A DNA stretch of 64,000 nt from contig MSHD01000024.1 of the NCBI GenBank assembly GCA_001941045.1, positions 124,973 through 188,972 of the forward strand, given 5' to 3'. Within the stretch, counting starts at the first letter, position 1. Every line of letters starts with the position of its first letter. Below the pieces are notes generated by a model. The model was not told the DNA's origin. It ran no database searches and saw only the letters and a list, made by a program, of their open reading frames with translations. Below are positions 1 to 8,942 of the stretch, piece by piece. This DNA comes from Lachnospiraceae bacterium Zagget2 (GTDB taxonomy: Bacteria > Bacillota > Clostridia > Lachnospirales > Lachnospiraceae). Made by a program: the position numbers and the translations under genes.

Positions 1-1514
1 GGCAGCTCCGCAGACGATTCCGGAACAGCAGAGAATTCTTCCGCGTCGGGGGAAAAGAGTATGGTGATCGCAACCGGCCAGAGCTGCACGACGCTCGACC
101 CGGTGCAGAACTACGACGGCTGGTATACGGTTCGCTTCGGTATCGGCCAGACGCTGACGAAGTTTGACGACGACTTTTCTGTGTCCGGCTGGCTGGTTGA
201 GGACGACTATAGCTCGTCCGATGACAACACGGTCTGGACCTTTACGGTCCGCGACGACGTGGTCTTTTCCAACGGCACGAAGCTGACGGCGGAGCTGGTG
301 AAGGCTTCGATCGAGAATGTGTTTGAGAACGGCACCAGGGGACCGGAGTACTTTACCTATGAGTCCATCGAGGCCGACGGCCAGACGCTGACGATCACGA
401 CTGCGGAGGAGGAGCCGATCCTGCCGAACAAGCTGGCGGATCCGCTGTTTGTCATCATCGATACCTCCGTGGATATGACGAATATCGCGGATGAGGGACC
501 GGTTGGCACGGGGCCGTTTGTGGTGGATACCTTTGATGTGACGACCAAGGAGATCACGGTTGCCCGCAATGAAAATTACTGGGCAGGAGAGGTCGCGATG
601 GATCAGATCACCTTCCTGTACACGGAGGATCAGTCCACATTGACCATGAGTCTGCAGTCCGGCGATGTGGACGCGGTGTACAATCTCAGCATGACGGCGG
701 TTGGCGATTTTGAGAATGACTCCAATTATAATGTAATCCGCACCGCCAGCGGGCGTACGACCCATGGTTTCATGAATCAGAATGGTCTGCTCGGCGACGA
801 GGTGCTTCGGCAGGCACTGCTGCGCTATATTGACCGGGATACCTACTGTGAGACCCTTCTGAACGGACAGTATGTGCCGGGCAAGACGCTGGTGACCTCG
901 GCGTCCAACTATGGATACGAGAGCTGACCGATATCAACGCCTACGACCCGGAAAGCGCGGTGCAGCTTCTTGACGACGCGGGATATCTCGACATCGACGG
1001 GGACGGATACCGCGAGACGCCGGACGGGGAAGAGATCGACCTGACTTTCATCTACTATACCGGACGTCCGGAGCAGCAGATTGTTGTGGAAGCGATGCAG
1101 GCGGAGTGCATGGAGCTTGGCATTAAAATCACGCCGCAGGTCTACGATTCTCAGACGGTCATGGACCTTCTGAAGAGCGGCGACTACGACCTCTGCTGCG
1201 TGAGCATCAACATCATGAATATCGGCGACCCTGAAAGCCATTTGACGACCTATTTCACCAGCGACGGCACCTACAATTCCTTTGGCTTCCGCAACGCGGA
1301 GTTTGACGCGATTGTGGAGGAGCTGAGCGCCACCTCAGACGCGGATGCGCGCGTGGAGCTTGTGAAGGAAGCGGAGCAGATCCTGATGGATGAGAGTGTG
1401 TGCATCTACTTCTGCTATCCGATCATGAACTTTGTCACGACGAGTAATGTGAGCGGTATCACCAGCACCCCAGCGGATTATTACTGGGTGAGTGAGGAGA
1501 CGGATATTCAGTAG
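1..1514 (+). pseudogene. ABC transporter substrate-binding protein, family 5 (5'-truncated, frameshifted)
   Basis: This is an extracellular solute-binding protein of the peptide/nickel (DppA/OppA) type. The reading frame is already open at base 1 with a Gly/Ser/Ala-rich stretch typical of the linker behind a lipoprotein anchor, so the signal peptide lies outside the window. The frame runs to a stop at 925-927. The next frame then continues the same protein: residues ELTDINAYDPESAVQLLDDA are the usual family-5 segment before a GY-DxDGDGYRE motif, and it ends at 1514. The switch falls near 919-926 and corresponds to one missing base (or two extra). No permease or ATPase genes follow; a convergent gene starts 10 bases on. 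Either the gene is inactive or the base call is wrong. The family assignment is firm; the transported substrate cannot be read from the sequence. Confidence 0.8.
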
Positions 1515-1524
1515 AATTACCTCT

Positions 1525-2865
1525 TTACCATGTAGCATCAGCAAGGTACCGCCGGAGCAGAAAGCTACAAAAATAGGGAAAGGTGTAAATATTTTCCTCA
1601 AAACCAAGATTGCCGGATGTGAGTTTGATGCTCCGCTGAATGTCAGGGTAGCTGTCGCTCTTAATCAGACTGCGCAGTGACTTTGCGGTTCCGTTAGTGG
1701 CCTTTACTTCAACCGGAATAAGACTCTTTCTGGTACGGATGAAGAAATCCTCCTCCAGTGTGGAATTTTCCCGTTTATAGTAATAGAGGGAATAGCCGCA
1801 TTTAGAGAGTGCCTCGGCTACAATATTTTCATAGAGGGCGCCCTTATACACGCCAAGATTTTTGTTAGCTCGCAGATCGTCCTGCGCCTCGTCGTCCAGC
1901 ATGGAGGTCAGAAGTCCGGAATCCCGCAGGTAAATCTTATATTTGGCCTCGTCATAGTTACCTCGCAGAGGCAGCTCCGGGAAATGGAGGCAGTGGCATG
2001 TCTGGATGACGCCGGCGCTTTCAAGCCATTCGATACAGCCGCGATAATCTTTAAAGCGGGCGCCTTTCGCAACCTTTGAAATCTGAAATTTTTTGTTTTC
2101 CTTTGCCAGCTGGACGGGCACCTGATTGAAAATATTCAGAATTCTTGTCTGATCCATGCCGTCAGCATATTTGCGGATGTCCTCTTTATAGTCTTCGATC
2201 AGCTGGCGCTGCAGGGCAAGCGTGCCCTCAAAGGTACCGCGTTCTATATATTCCCGCACAACCGCCGGCATTCCGCCCAGTATGCAGTAATCGAGGAATA
2301 ATTCCTGATAGATGTCCATCTCCAGCTTTGAAAAAGGCGTCAGTTCTTTCATGTGAGCGAGCATTTCCATGATAGTGGAATCCGTATACTTTTTTGCCCA
2401 GAGAAATTCTTCAAAATCCATGGAGTACAGCTCGTAGTCCGTCTTGTAGCCGACGCTGTTGCTCTCAATCCGCTGATACGAGATTCCCAGCATGGAGCCG
2501 CTGCAGATCACATCAAAGCGTCCATCCAGTTTGAAGAATTTAAGAGAAGTCGCGATGTCGGGAAAGCTCTGCAGTTCGTCAAAGAAAATGAGAGTGGAAC
2601 CGGCCTCAAAGCGTTTGGATGGATCAATTCGGGAAATATTTTTAATGATATTGTCGGTTCGATAACCGTCCTCGCATATCCCCTTGTATTTGGGTTCTTC
2701 AATAAAATTGATATAGACGATGTGATCATAGTTTTCCCGGCCGAAGCGCAGGATGGACTCTGTTTTGCCAACCTGCCGCGGTCCTTTTACGATCAGCGGG
2801 CTGTGGCCCGGAGTATTTTTCCATTCTGTGAGATCATGGTCGATCTTTCTTTTCAGGTAAATCAT
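1525..2865 (-). CDS. AAA-type ATPase with DUF4143 C-terminal domain
   Basis: This 446-residue protein has a Walker A motif GPRQVGKT near residue 30, a Walker B-like LIFFDELQ, and a C-terminal DUF4143 half ending in a PD-(D/E)XK-like IPVEVKATNG element. The family is widespread in anaerobes and its role is poorly defined. I place the start at the ATG at 2865 because a GGGGGA ribosome site lies just upstream; the longer open frame to 2931 has no such site. Two further members of this family occur in the window (51811-53037 and 53425-54726). The gene converges on the broken binding-protein gene and diverges from a HipA-like gene, with a tandem repeat between them. Confidence 0.85.
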   Translation of the reverse strand: MIYLKRKIDHDLTEWKNTPGHSPLIVKGPRQVGKTESILRFGRENYDHIVYINFIEEPKYKGICEDGYRTDNIIKNISRIDPSKRFEAGSTLIFFDELQSFPDIATSLKFFKLDGRFDVICSGSMLGISYQRIESNSVGYKTDYELYSMDFEEFLWAKKYTDSTIMEMLAHMKELTPFSKLEMDIYQELFLDYCILGGMPAVVREYIERGTFEGTLALQRQLIEDYKEDIRKYADGMDQTRILNIFNQVPVQLAKENKKFQISKVAKGARFKDYRGCIEWLESAGVIQTCHCLHFPELPLRGNYDEAKYKIYLRDSGLLTSMLDDEAQDDLRANKNLGVYKGALYENIVAEALSKCGYSLYYYKRENSTLEEDFFIRTRKSLIPVEVKATNGTAKSLRSLIKSDSYPDIQRSIKLTSGNLGFEENIYTFPYFCSFLLRRYLADATW

Positions 2866-2895
2866 GGATTGTATTCCCCCTTCGATATAAGGATA

Positions 2896-2949
2896 CAAAA
2901 AAATGAGGGAGATTACAAGGGGATGTTGCAAAAAAATGAGGGAGATTAC
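2896..2949. repeat. Two copies of a 21-base direct repeat upstream of the DUF4143 gene
   Basis: The 21 bases at 2896-2916 recur exactly at 2929-2949, with starts 33 bases apart (three helical turns). The core reads AAAAAAATGAGGGAGATTAC. They sit between the divergent DUF4143 gene and HipA-like gene, just upstream of the DUF4143 start, where a repressor would bind. They could be a tandem operator. Alternatively they may be leftover coding repeats, because the plus strand reads QKNEGDY twice. Confidence 0.6.
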
Positions 2950-3081
2950 CGGAGAAATTTACAAAATCCATAATAACCGGTTCTGAGTTTTGCCCTGGCT
3001 TCGGCAGGAAGTCTTCATATGCAGATTGACAAAGGGGGTAAAAAAAGGATACAGTAGAAGACGGAAAGAGGGGAAGCCAAT

Positions 3082-4320
3082 ATGAAGTGTATTCTGATGC
3101 ATAAGCATATTCCCGTGGCAGGGCTGGAGCTGGATGATGTCAGCAGCTTCATTCAGAAGATCGGCACGGTATATGCACCGGAGCATCTGCCTGTAGGAGT
3201 AGTCTATAAGAACGATATCGTTGATCGACGTGCACTGAATGATTGGTGGACGGAGCGTTCCATCCCGGCCAGTCGTTCCGGAGCGCGGGAGGCACTGGAA
3301 AAGCTGGGGCTCGCCAACACCAGAATGCTGCTGGTGCGCTGCTACGGTCTGAGTCTCTCGGACCAATACTGGATCAGACCCGCAGGCACAGAACTTCAGT
3401 GGGAAGATATCAACTTTTTCCAGAATGACTTTTCTGATGATGTCGGAGATGTGCTGTTCGGTGCAGACCGGGACGCCAATCACCTGGATTTTTCCTCCCC
3501 GGATAACACCTCGGACGGCAACCTGAAAAAAAGGTGGAAAATCATTGACGGAAAGCGTTACCTGGTAAAAGGAGGCTCCAATCCTTTCCGGCAGCAGCCC
3601 TTCAACGAGGTAATTGCCACCGGCATTATGGAGCGCCTGGGGATTGCCCATGTGCCATACCGCCTGATATGGAATGACGGAGCGCCCTATTCCGTGTGCG
3701 AGGATTTCGTGGACGCGAATACAGAACTCATTTCGGCCTGGCGGATACTGGGTGTAAGGAAGAAAAATAACAGCAAATCCCTGTATCAGCATTTTGTGGA
3801 CTGCTGTAATGTCCTTGGCATCCATGGTGCAGTGCCGTTTCTGGATCGCATGATCACCCTGGACTATATCCTTGCCAATGAGGATCGTCATTTTAACAAC
3901 TTCGGTGCGCTGCGAAATGCCGAAACTCTGGAATGGATCGGCATGGCGCCAGTCTACGACAGCGGTTCCTCTCTGGGTTACGACAAGGTACCTGCACAGC
4001 TGCGCTCAGAAAAGGATGTAGTCTGTAAGCCCTTCAAGAATCACCATGCCGGGCAGCTGAAGCTGGTGACCTCTTTTGACTGGCTGGATCTTTCCAGACT
4101 GTCGGATGTGGGAGAACTCATAACGGAGGTGCTGTCTGACGAGAATGCAGCAGACTATATTGACCAGCGGCGCATTATGGCCATCCGTGACTCTGTGCAG
4201 CGCAGGATCCGAAATCTTGCCGAATTCGCCCAGTCCTTCCGGAGTCAGGGGGAACTCACCACGGCAGACGATGTGAAAGAAAACATCGCGGCGGATTACG
4301 GCTCGAAGATGACCCTGTAA
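3082..4320 (+). CDS. HipA-like kinase-fold protein
   Basis: This 412-residue protein belongs to the HipA/phosphatidylinositol-kinase-like fold. The C-terminal half carries ILANEDRHFNNFG (a HipA-type catalytic loop with N-E-D-R-H) followed by PVYDSGSSL, the metal-binding DxG region. A lysine-containing segment KRYLVKGG and a P-loop-like SNPFRQQPFNE precede them. There is no HipB-type helix-turn-helix gene next to it, so it may be a solitary regulatory kinase rather than half of a toxin-antitoxin pair. The start is supported by AGAGGGGAAG 7-16 bases upstream. The N-terminal ~130 residues are not typical HipA and I do not recognise them. Confidence 0.75.
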   Translation: MKCILMHKHIPVAGLELDDVSSFIQKIGTVYAPEHLPVGVVYKNDIVDRRALNDWWTERSIPASRSGAREALEKLGLANTRMLLVRCYGLSLSDQYWIRPAGTELQWEDINFFQNDFSDDVGDVLFGADRDANHLDFSSPDNTSDGNLKKRWKIIDGKRYLVKGGSNPFRQQPFNEVIATGIMERLGIAHVPYRLIWNDGAPYSVCEDFVDANTELISAWRILGVRKKNNSKSLYQHFVDCCNVLGIHGAVPFLDRMITLDYILANEDRHFNNFGALRNAETLEWIGMAPVYDSGSSLGYDKVPAQLRSEKDVVCKPFKNHHAGQLKLVTSFDWLDLSRLSDVGELITEVLSDENAADYIDQRRIMAIRDSVQRRIRNLAEFAQSFRSQGELTTADDVKENIAADYGSKMTL

Positions 4321-4336
4321 TCAATCAAAAGCAATC

Positions 4337-4375
4337 TGTATAGAAATACTGGAGGCAGTGATTTACACGACGGCG
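4337..4375 (+). pseudogene. Short remnant of an Rpn-family nuclease gene
   Basis: In one frame these bases read CIEILEAVIYTTA. The intact Rpn-family gene at 50114-51007 reads CIEKLEAVIYTMA, with near-identical DNA (GGAGGCAGTGATTTA is shared). This is therefore a fossil of the same family, stranded in the 201-base gap before ptb. The rest of the gap is AT-rich and contains a possible -10 box, TATAAT at 4450-4455, for the ptb operon. Confidence 0.6.
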
Positions 4376-4521
4376 GGATGTCAGGAAGTCCAGAATTACT
4401 GCTTCATTCCTTTTCTGATAATCTGTAAGTTATCATTCCATAAATATTCTATAATTGAGTTTTCCAAAAGAAAATTTTACAATGAAACTGAAGATTTATA
4501 CGGTTTTAAGAAGGTGAATCG

Positions 4522-5445
4522 ATGTTTCAGACTCTTGATGAAGTTTTAGACGCAACCCGGCAGAGGGAAGCGTGTACGATGGCGGTTGCGGCGGCGCAGG
4601 ACGCAGACGTGCTGAAAGCGGTGTGCGCGGCGCGGGACGCGGGACTCATCCGCCCGCTCCTTCTGGGCGAAAAAAATGCTATCCGGAAAGCTGCGGAGGC
4701 AGCTAATATGACAGTATGTGAAGAGGATATTCTCGATGCGCCGGATAAAAAGGAAGCCTGTCGGCGTGCGGCGCTGCTGGCGCGGGACGGGAAGGCAGAT
4801 CTGATCATGAAGGGCAACATTGATACCGCCTCCGTTATGAAGGCGGTGCTGAACAGGGAGATGAATCTCAGAAAAAATTCTCTGATCAGTCATGTGGCGG
4901 TGATGGAAGCGCCGGGTTATGACAGGCTGTTTTATCTGACAGATTCTTCGATCAATATCGCACCGACGCTGGAGCAGAAGGCGGCTATCCTGCAGAATGC
5001 GGTCGAGGTGGCGCACGCTCTTGGAAATGAGGAACCGAAGGCAGCTGTTCTCTGCGCACTGGAGACGGTCAATCCGAAGATGAAAAGCACAGTGGACGCG
5101 CATGAGCTGAAGCTGATGAATCAGCGGGGAGAGCTGACGGGCTGCCTGGTGGACGGACCGCTTGCACTCGACGAGTCGATCTCGGAAGAGGCGGCGAGAC
5201 ATAAAAAGATCGAAGGGCCGGTGGCAGGGCATGCGGAGATTCTGCTTGTACCGGACGTCGAGTGTGGAAACGCGCTCAACAAGGCGATGACATACTTTGG
5301 CCACGCGCAGAAGGCGGGTATTGTGATGGGGGCAAGGATTCCCGTTGTGCTTACTTCGCGTAATGCATTGCCGCGATCGAAATTGTATTCCATCGCGCTG
5401 GCGGTGCTGATTGCTGACAGGCAGAGGAGGATGGATCATGCGTGA
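4522..5445 (+). CDS. ptb: Phosphate butyryltransferase
   Basis: The 307-residue product transfers the acyl group of butyryl-CoA to phosphate, giving butyryl phosphate for the kinase encoded next. It has the Pta/Ptb fold throughout: a conserved LIMKGNIDT segment near residue 95, an LTDSSINIAPTLEQKA stretch near 140, and a VPDVECGNALNKAMTY motif near 245. Length and domain arrangement match Ptb rather than a long Pta. The start follows GAAGGTGAATCG. Its end overlaps the butyrate kinase start by 8 bases, so translation is probably coupled. Acyl specificity in the family is broad (branched or aryl acyl groups are possible), which matters in this aromatic-degradation setting. Confidence 0.9.
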   Translation: MFQTLDEVLDATRQREACTMAVAAAQDADVLKAVCAARDAGLIRPLLLGEKNAIRKAAEAANMTVCEEDILDAPDKKEACRRAALLARDGKADLIMKGNIDTASVMKAVLNREMNLRKNSLISHVAVMEAPGYDRLFYLTDSSINIAPTLEQKAAILQNAVEVAHALGNEEPKAAVLCALETVNPKMKSTVDAHELKLMNQRGELTGCLVDGPLALDESISEEAARHKKIEGPVAGHAEILLVPDVECGNALNKAMTYFGHAQKAGIVMGARIPVVLTSRNALPRSKLYSIALAVLIADRQRRMDHA

Positions 5446-6523
5446 CAGTTTTCAGATTATCACGATCAATCCGGGTTCCACCTCTACGAAGGTTGCTGTA
5501 TTTGATGATGAAAAGATGCGTTTTTCTGTGAACATTGTGCATTCTGCGCAGGAGCTTGGCCGTTTTCCGGAGATTGTGGATCAGCTTGCCTATCGCAGGG
5601 AGACTATTCTGAATGCGTTGAATGAAAAAGAAGTCAAGATGGAGCGGACGTCAGCTTTCTCCGGTAGATGCACCGGGCTGCTGCCGATGGAAGGCGGCGT
5701 CTATGAAGTGAACGATCTGATGTATCTGCATGGCAGTATGGGGATCGGGAGTCGGCACCCGGGAAACCTCGGGCCGATGCTTGTGCGCGATTTCGCACGG
5801 CAATACGGCGGAAGGAGTTTCGTGGTGAACCCGAGTTCTGTGGATGAATTCCGCCCGGAGGCGCGCCTGACCGGTCTAAAGGAGATCGTGCGCGTCAGCC
5901 GCGGCCATCCGTTGAACCAGAAGGAGGTGGCGCGCCGCTATGCCGCACAGATCGGAAAACACTACGAGGAAATCAATGTGGTCGTCGTCCATATGGGAGG
6001 CGGCATCTCCGTGACCGCGCATGAGAGGGGCAGGATGGTGGATACGGTAGACTCGACCAGAGGCGAGGGGCGTATGGCGCCGACGCGGACGGGCAATCTC
6101 CCGGCAGCCTCGCTGGTGGAGCTCTGCTTCTCGGGAAAATATACGAAAGATGAATTGCTGGACAAGATCATGAAGACCGGCGGCTGGACCGATCTGCTGG
6201 GAACGGCGGACGCTATCGAGGTAGAGCGGCGGATCACAGAGGGAGACGAATACGCGAAGCTGGTCTATGAGACGACGGCCTACCAGATCACGAAGGATAT
6301 CGGAGCCTGCGCCGCGGCACTGTCCGGAAAGGTGGACGCAGTACTGCTGACCGGCGGTCTCGCGCATGCGCAGCGTCTGGTGGAGCTTATCACGGAGCGA
6401 GTATCCTTCCTTGCTCCGGTGCACGTCTTTCCGGGAGAGTATGAGATGGGAGGACTCGCGATGGGCGCGCTGCGTGTATTAAGGGGAGAAGAGAAACCAA
6501 AGGATTATAAAGGAATTGCATAA
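5438..6523 (+). CDS. buk: Butyrate kinase (copy 1)
   Basis: This 361-residue ASKHA-family kinase converts butyryl phosphate and ADP to butyrate and ATP. It has the N-terminal phosphate loop INPGSTSTKVAVF, a central VVVHMGGGISV motif, and the C-terminal adenosine motif LLTGGLAHA. The ATG at 5438 is chosen because AGGAGG lies just upstream (GAGGAGGATGGATC) and homologues begin with MRDxFxIITINPGS; the open frame extends 27 bases further. It overlaps ptb and is followed by a hairpin terminator. A second, diverged copy lies at 8943-10049. Confidence 0.93.
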   Translation: MRDSFQIITINPGSTSTKVAVFDDEKMRFSVNIVHSAQELGRFPEIVDQLAYRRETILNALNEKEVKMERTSAFSGRCTGLLPMEGGVYEVNDLMYLHGSMGIGSRHPGNLGPMLVRDFARQYGGRSFVVNPSSVDEFRPEARLTGLKEIVRVSRGHPLNQKEVARRYAAQIGKHYEEINVVVVHMGGGISVTAHERGRMVDTVDSTRGEGRMAPTRTGNLPAASLVELCFSGKYTKDELLDKIMKTGGWTDLLGTADAIEVERRITEGDEYAKLVYETTAYQITKDIGACAAALSGKVDAVLLTGGLAHAQRLVELITERVSFLAPVHVFPGEYEMGGLAMGALRVLRGEEKPKDYKGIA

Positions 6524-6537
6524 ACGGGATTTTGTTG

Positions 6538-6567
6538 TCGCCGGTCGTGATCGACCGGCGATATTTC
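6538..6567 (+). terminator. Hairpin terminator after ptb-buk
   Basis: A perfect 10-base stem, TCGCCGGTCG (6538-6547) with CGACCGGCGA (6552-6561) around a TGAT loop, starts 15 bases after the buk stop. The following TATTTCTCT is only moderately T-rich, so termination may be partial. Confidence 0.65.
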
Positions 6568-6621
6568 TCTGAAATAAACAGAATTTGCCGATGTGTCCAA
6601 AATGAACATATTCCACGAAGC

Positions 6622-6655
6622 TGTCATGTATTCCGCAAAAATGTCTCGTTAAAAT
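6622..6655 (+). promoter_or_regulatory. Putative promoter with a TGTCATGTATTC element (pta operon)
   Basis: TGTCATGTATTC at 6622-6633 is followed, exactly 28 bases after its first base, by a -10-like TAAAAT at 6650-6655, 36 bases before the pta start. The same 12-mer with the same spacing to TAAAAT occurs at 24506-24539, and a near-match occurs at 15008. There is no good -35 box, which suggests an activator-dependent promoter or a different sigma factor. Confidence 0.5.
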
Positions 6656-6690
6656 AGACAAAAAATAGCAGCGGAAAAGGAGAGGAAACT

Positions 6691-7704
6691 ATGGATATGA
6701 TGGAGAGAATCTTTGAGCGCGCGGCGGGCTGCCCGCAGCGTGTAGCGTTCCCGGAGGCGACGGAGGAGAAGATCCTGCTGGCGGCAAAGGAGTGTGTGGA
6801 GAAGAAGCTGATCGTTCCGATTCTGGTAGGGGATCCGGCAGCAGTTCGGGCCGCTGCGGCGCAGTACGGCGTCGACCTGGCTGGTATGGAGCTCTTTGAC
6901 AGCACGGATGAGGTGGCAGTGGAGGAGCTGGTCGTCGCCTATCATCAGATGAACGACATGCTGTCCGAGAAGACGCTGAAGAGGCGCGCGCAGCGCGACT
7001 GCATGTACACGGCGCTCTATCTTTTGGCGCTTGGAAAGGTGGATGCCATGTTCTCCGGCCTCGTGCACACGACGGGAGATGTGATCGCGGCGGGCTCCCT
7101 GATCGTCGGTCTGAAGGACGGCGTCGTCACGCCGTCGTCGATCGGCATCTTCAAGATCCCGGGCTACGAGGGGAGCGAGGGTGATCTGCTTGCCTTCGGC
7201 GATTCGGCGGTCTGCGTCAATCCGGAGCCGGAGGAGCTGGCGTCGGTCGCGGTCTCGGCCTGCGAGACGGTGCAGAGCCTGCTTGGCTGGGAGCCACGCT
7301 GCGCGTTCCTTTCTTATTCTACCGACGGCTCTGCGGAGAGTTCGCTCGTGGACAAGGTGCGCGAGGCGCTGAAGATTGCGCAGGAGAAGCGGCCGGATCT
7401 CAAGATCGACGGCGAGTTTCAGCTGGACGCGGCGATCAATCCGAAGGTTGCCGCAAAGAAGGTAGGCAGAGCGAGCGAGGTCGCCGGAAAGGCGAATATC
7501 ATCATCTGGCCGGATATCAACGTGGGCAATATCGGCGTCAAGCTGGTGCAGAATTTTGCGGGTGCGGACGCCTATGGCCCGCTGCTGCAGGGATTTAAAA
7601 AGGTAGTCTGCGACTGCTCGCGCAGCGCGCCGGTATCGGAGCTGGTCGGCAATATTGCCATGGCGGCGGTTCGCGCGCAGAGTGAGGGGACGGCAAACGC
7701 ATGA
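6691..7704 (+). CDS. pta: Phosphate acetyltransferase
   Basis: The 337-residue product interconverts acetyl-CoA and acetyl phosphate; members of this short Pta type also accept propionyl- or butyryl-CoA. It shows the family signatures MFSGLVHTTGDVIAAG near residue 110, GEFQLDAAINPKVAAKK near 240, and NIIIWPDINVGNIGVKLVQ near 270. The length fits the single-domain Pta class. AAAAGGAGAGG precedes the ATG. No classical acetate kinase follows. Instead a carrier gene overlaps it by 4 bases and a second butyrate kinase comes next, so the acyl phosphate formed here may be used by that kinase. Confidence 0.9.
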   Translation: MDMMERIFERAAGCPQRVAFPEATEEKILLAAKECVEKKLIVPILVGDPAAVRAAAAQYGVDLAGMELFDSTDEVAVEELVVAYHQMNDMLSEKTLKRRAQRDCMYTALYLLALGKVDAMFSGLVHTTGDVIAAGSLIVGLKDGVVTPSSIGIFKIPGYEGSEGDLLAFGDSAVCVNPEPEELASVAVSACETVQSLLGWEPRCAFLSYSTDGSAESSLVDKVREALKIAQEKRPDLKIDGEFQLDAAINPKVAAKKVGRASEVAGKANIIIWPDINVGNIGVKLVQNFAGADAYGPLLQGFKKVVCDCSRSAPVSELVGNIAMAAVRAQSEGTANA

Positions 7705-8936
7705 GCATTATGAAGAAAAGATGGGTCGTCTTTGCGGCGAGCTGTCTCATCAATCTGTGCCTTGGCTCCATTTATGCCTGGAGCGTGCTGGCGGGCGGGA
7801 TGGCGGAATACCTGAGCGCTTATACGGGAAATACCGTCACGACGGGAGATCTGGCGATCGTGTACACCGTCGCAAACTCTGTTGGGCCGATCACGATGAT
7901 TTCCGGTGGCTTTTTCAACGATAAGTTTGGTCCGAAGAAAGTTATCCTGACAGGTGGACTGCTGTTTGGCGCGGGAATGATTTTGTCAGGTTTCGCGTAC
8001 AGCGTCGGAAATCTCATACTGACCTACGGTATCGTCTCCGGACTGGGCCTCGGGATGGCTTATGGGACAACGGTCAGCACCTGCATGAAGTTCTTCCCGG
8101 ATAAGAGAGGAATTATCGGCGGCATCACGACGGCGATCTACGGTCTGGGCTCTGTCGTACTGCCTCCGGTCGTAACGGCGATTCTGCAGGTCTCTGACGG
8201 GGCGCAGGCCTTTAAGATCATCGGGGCGGCCTTCCTGTTGATTGTATGCGGGGCTTCCTTCTTCATGGAGCAGTGTCCGGCTGACTTCGTGCCGGAGGGA
8301 TATCAGCAGCAGGCAGGCGCGTCGTCCCCCGCGGCGACAAATAAGAGCTGGAAGGAGATGCTGTGTTCCCCGGAATTTTATGTGATGCTTCCGCTTTTCA
8401 CCTGCGGAGCTTTCAGCGGCATGATGATTATTTCGCAGGCCTCCGCGGTCGCGATGAATCAGATCGGGATGAGCGCCGCGATGGCGAGCGCGGCGGTGTC
8501 CGTCCTGGCTCTGTTCAACGCTTCCGGCAGAATCATTGCAGGCACACTCTCGGACAGAATCGGCAGGGTCAATACGCTGACGATCGCGGCGGGACTTTCC
8601 GTCTGCGGGCTTCTGTCCCTCTTTATGGCTGGAGAGGGAGAATATGTGTCGTTTTATCTGGGGCTGGCCATCGTGGGACTGTGCTTCGGCGCGTTTATGG
8701 GGATTTACCCCGGTTTCACGGCGGACTGCTTCGGAACGAAGAACAACAGCGTCAACTACGGCATTATGTTCATCGGCGTCGCCCTGGCGGGCTACTTTGG
8801 GCCGACCGTGATGCGAAGCATCTACAGTGCGGACGGCTCCTATGGGAGAGCCTTCCTGATTGCCGGGATCTTCGGCCTGGCCGGACTGATTCTGACCTTT
8901 GCCTATCGCCTGATTACGAAGTCTAAGAAAGGATAA
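7701..8936 (+). CDS. MFS transporter, oxalate/formate antiporter (OFA)-like
   Basis: This 411-residue integral membrane protein has about twelve hydrophobic segments. The N-terminal CLINLCLGSIYAWSVL and the loop after TM2, NDKFGPKKVIL, are typical of the OFA branch of the major facilitator superfamily. A central cytoplasmic loop near residue 200 contains a Gln/Ala/Ser-rich linker. OFA carriers exchange small carboxylates; here it lies between pta and butyrate kinase, so a role in exporting fermentation acids or importing a carboxylic acid substrate is likely but inferred. It overlaps the pta stop by 4 bases. Confidence 0.85.
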   Translation: MSIMKKRWVVFAASCLINLCLGSIYAWSVLAGGMAEYLSAYTGNTVTTGDLAIVYTVANSVGPITMISGGFFNDKFGPKKVILTGGLLFGAGMILSGFAYSVGNLILTYGIVSGLGLGMAYGTTVSTCMKFFPDKRGIIGGITTAIYGLGSVVLPPVVTAILQVSDGAQAFKIIGAAFLLIVCGASFFMEQCPADFVPEGYQQQAGASSPAATNKSWKEMLCSPEFYVMLPLFTCGAFSGMMIISQASAVAMNQIGMSAAMASAAVSVLALFNASGRIIAGTLSDRIGRVNTLTIAAGLSVCGLLSLFMAGEGEYVSFYLGLAIVGLCFGAFMGIYPGFTADCFGTKNNSVNYGIMFIGVALAGYFGPTVMRSIYSADGSYGRAFLIAGIFGLAGLILTFAYRLITKSKKG

Positions 8937-8942
8937 GAAACG

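Noticed and set aside
2896..2949. CRISPR-like tandem repeat
   Set aside because: Only two copies, a 12-base spacer, no cas genes.
2353..2973. A 206-codon plus-strand open frame opposite the first DUF4143 gene
   Set aside because: It is the shadow of the ATPase gene; its residues show no domain and its frame lacks a start with a ribosome site.
3082..4320. HipBA toxin-antitoxin pair
   Set aside because: No HipB-like helix-turn-helix gene is found on either side of the HipA-like gene.
4358..4549. A 63-codon plus-strand open frame ahead of ptb
   Set aside because: It starts inside the Rpn remnant and overlaps the ptb start in another frame; no ribosome site and no recognisable protein.
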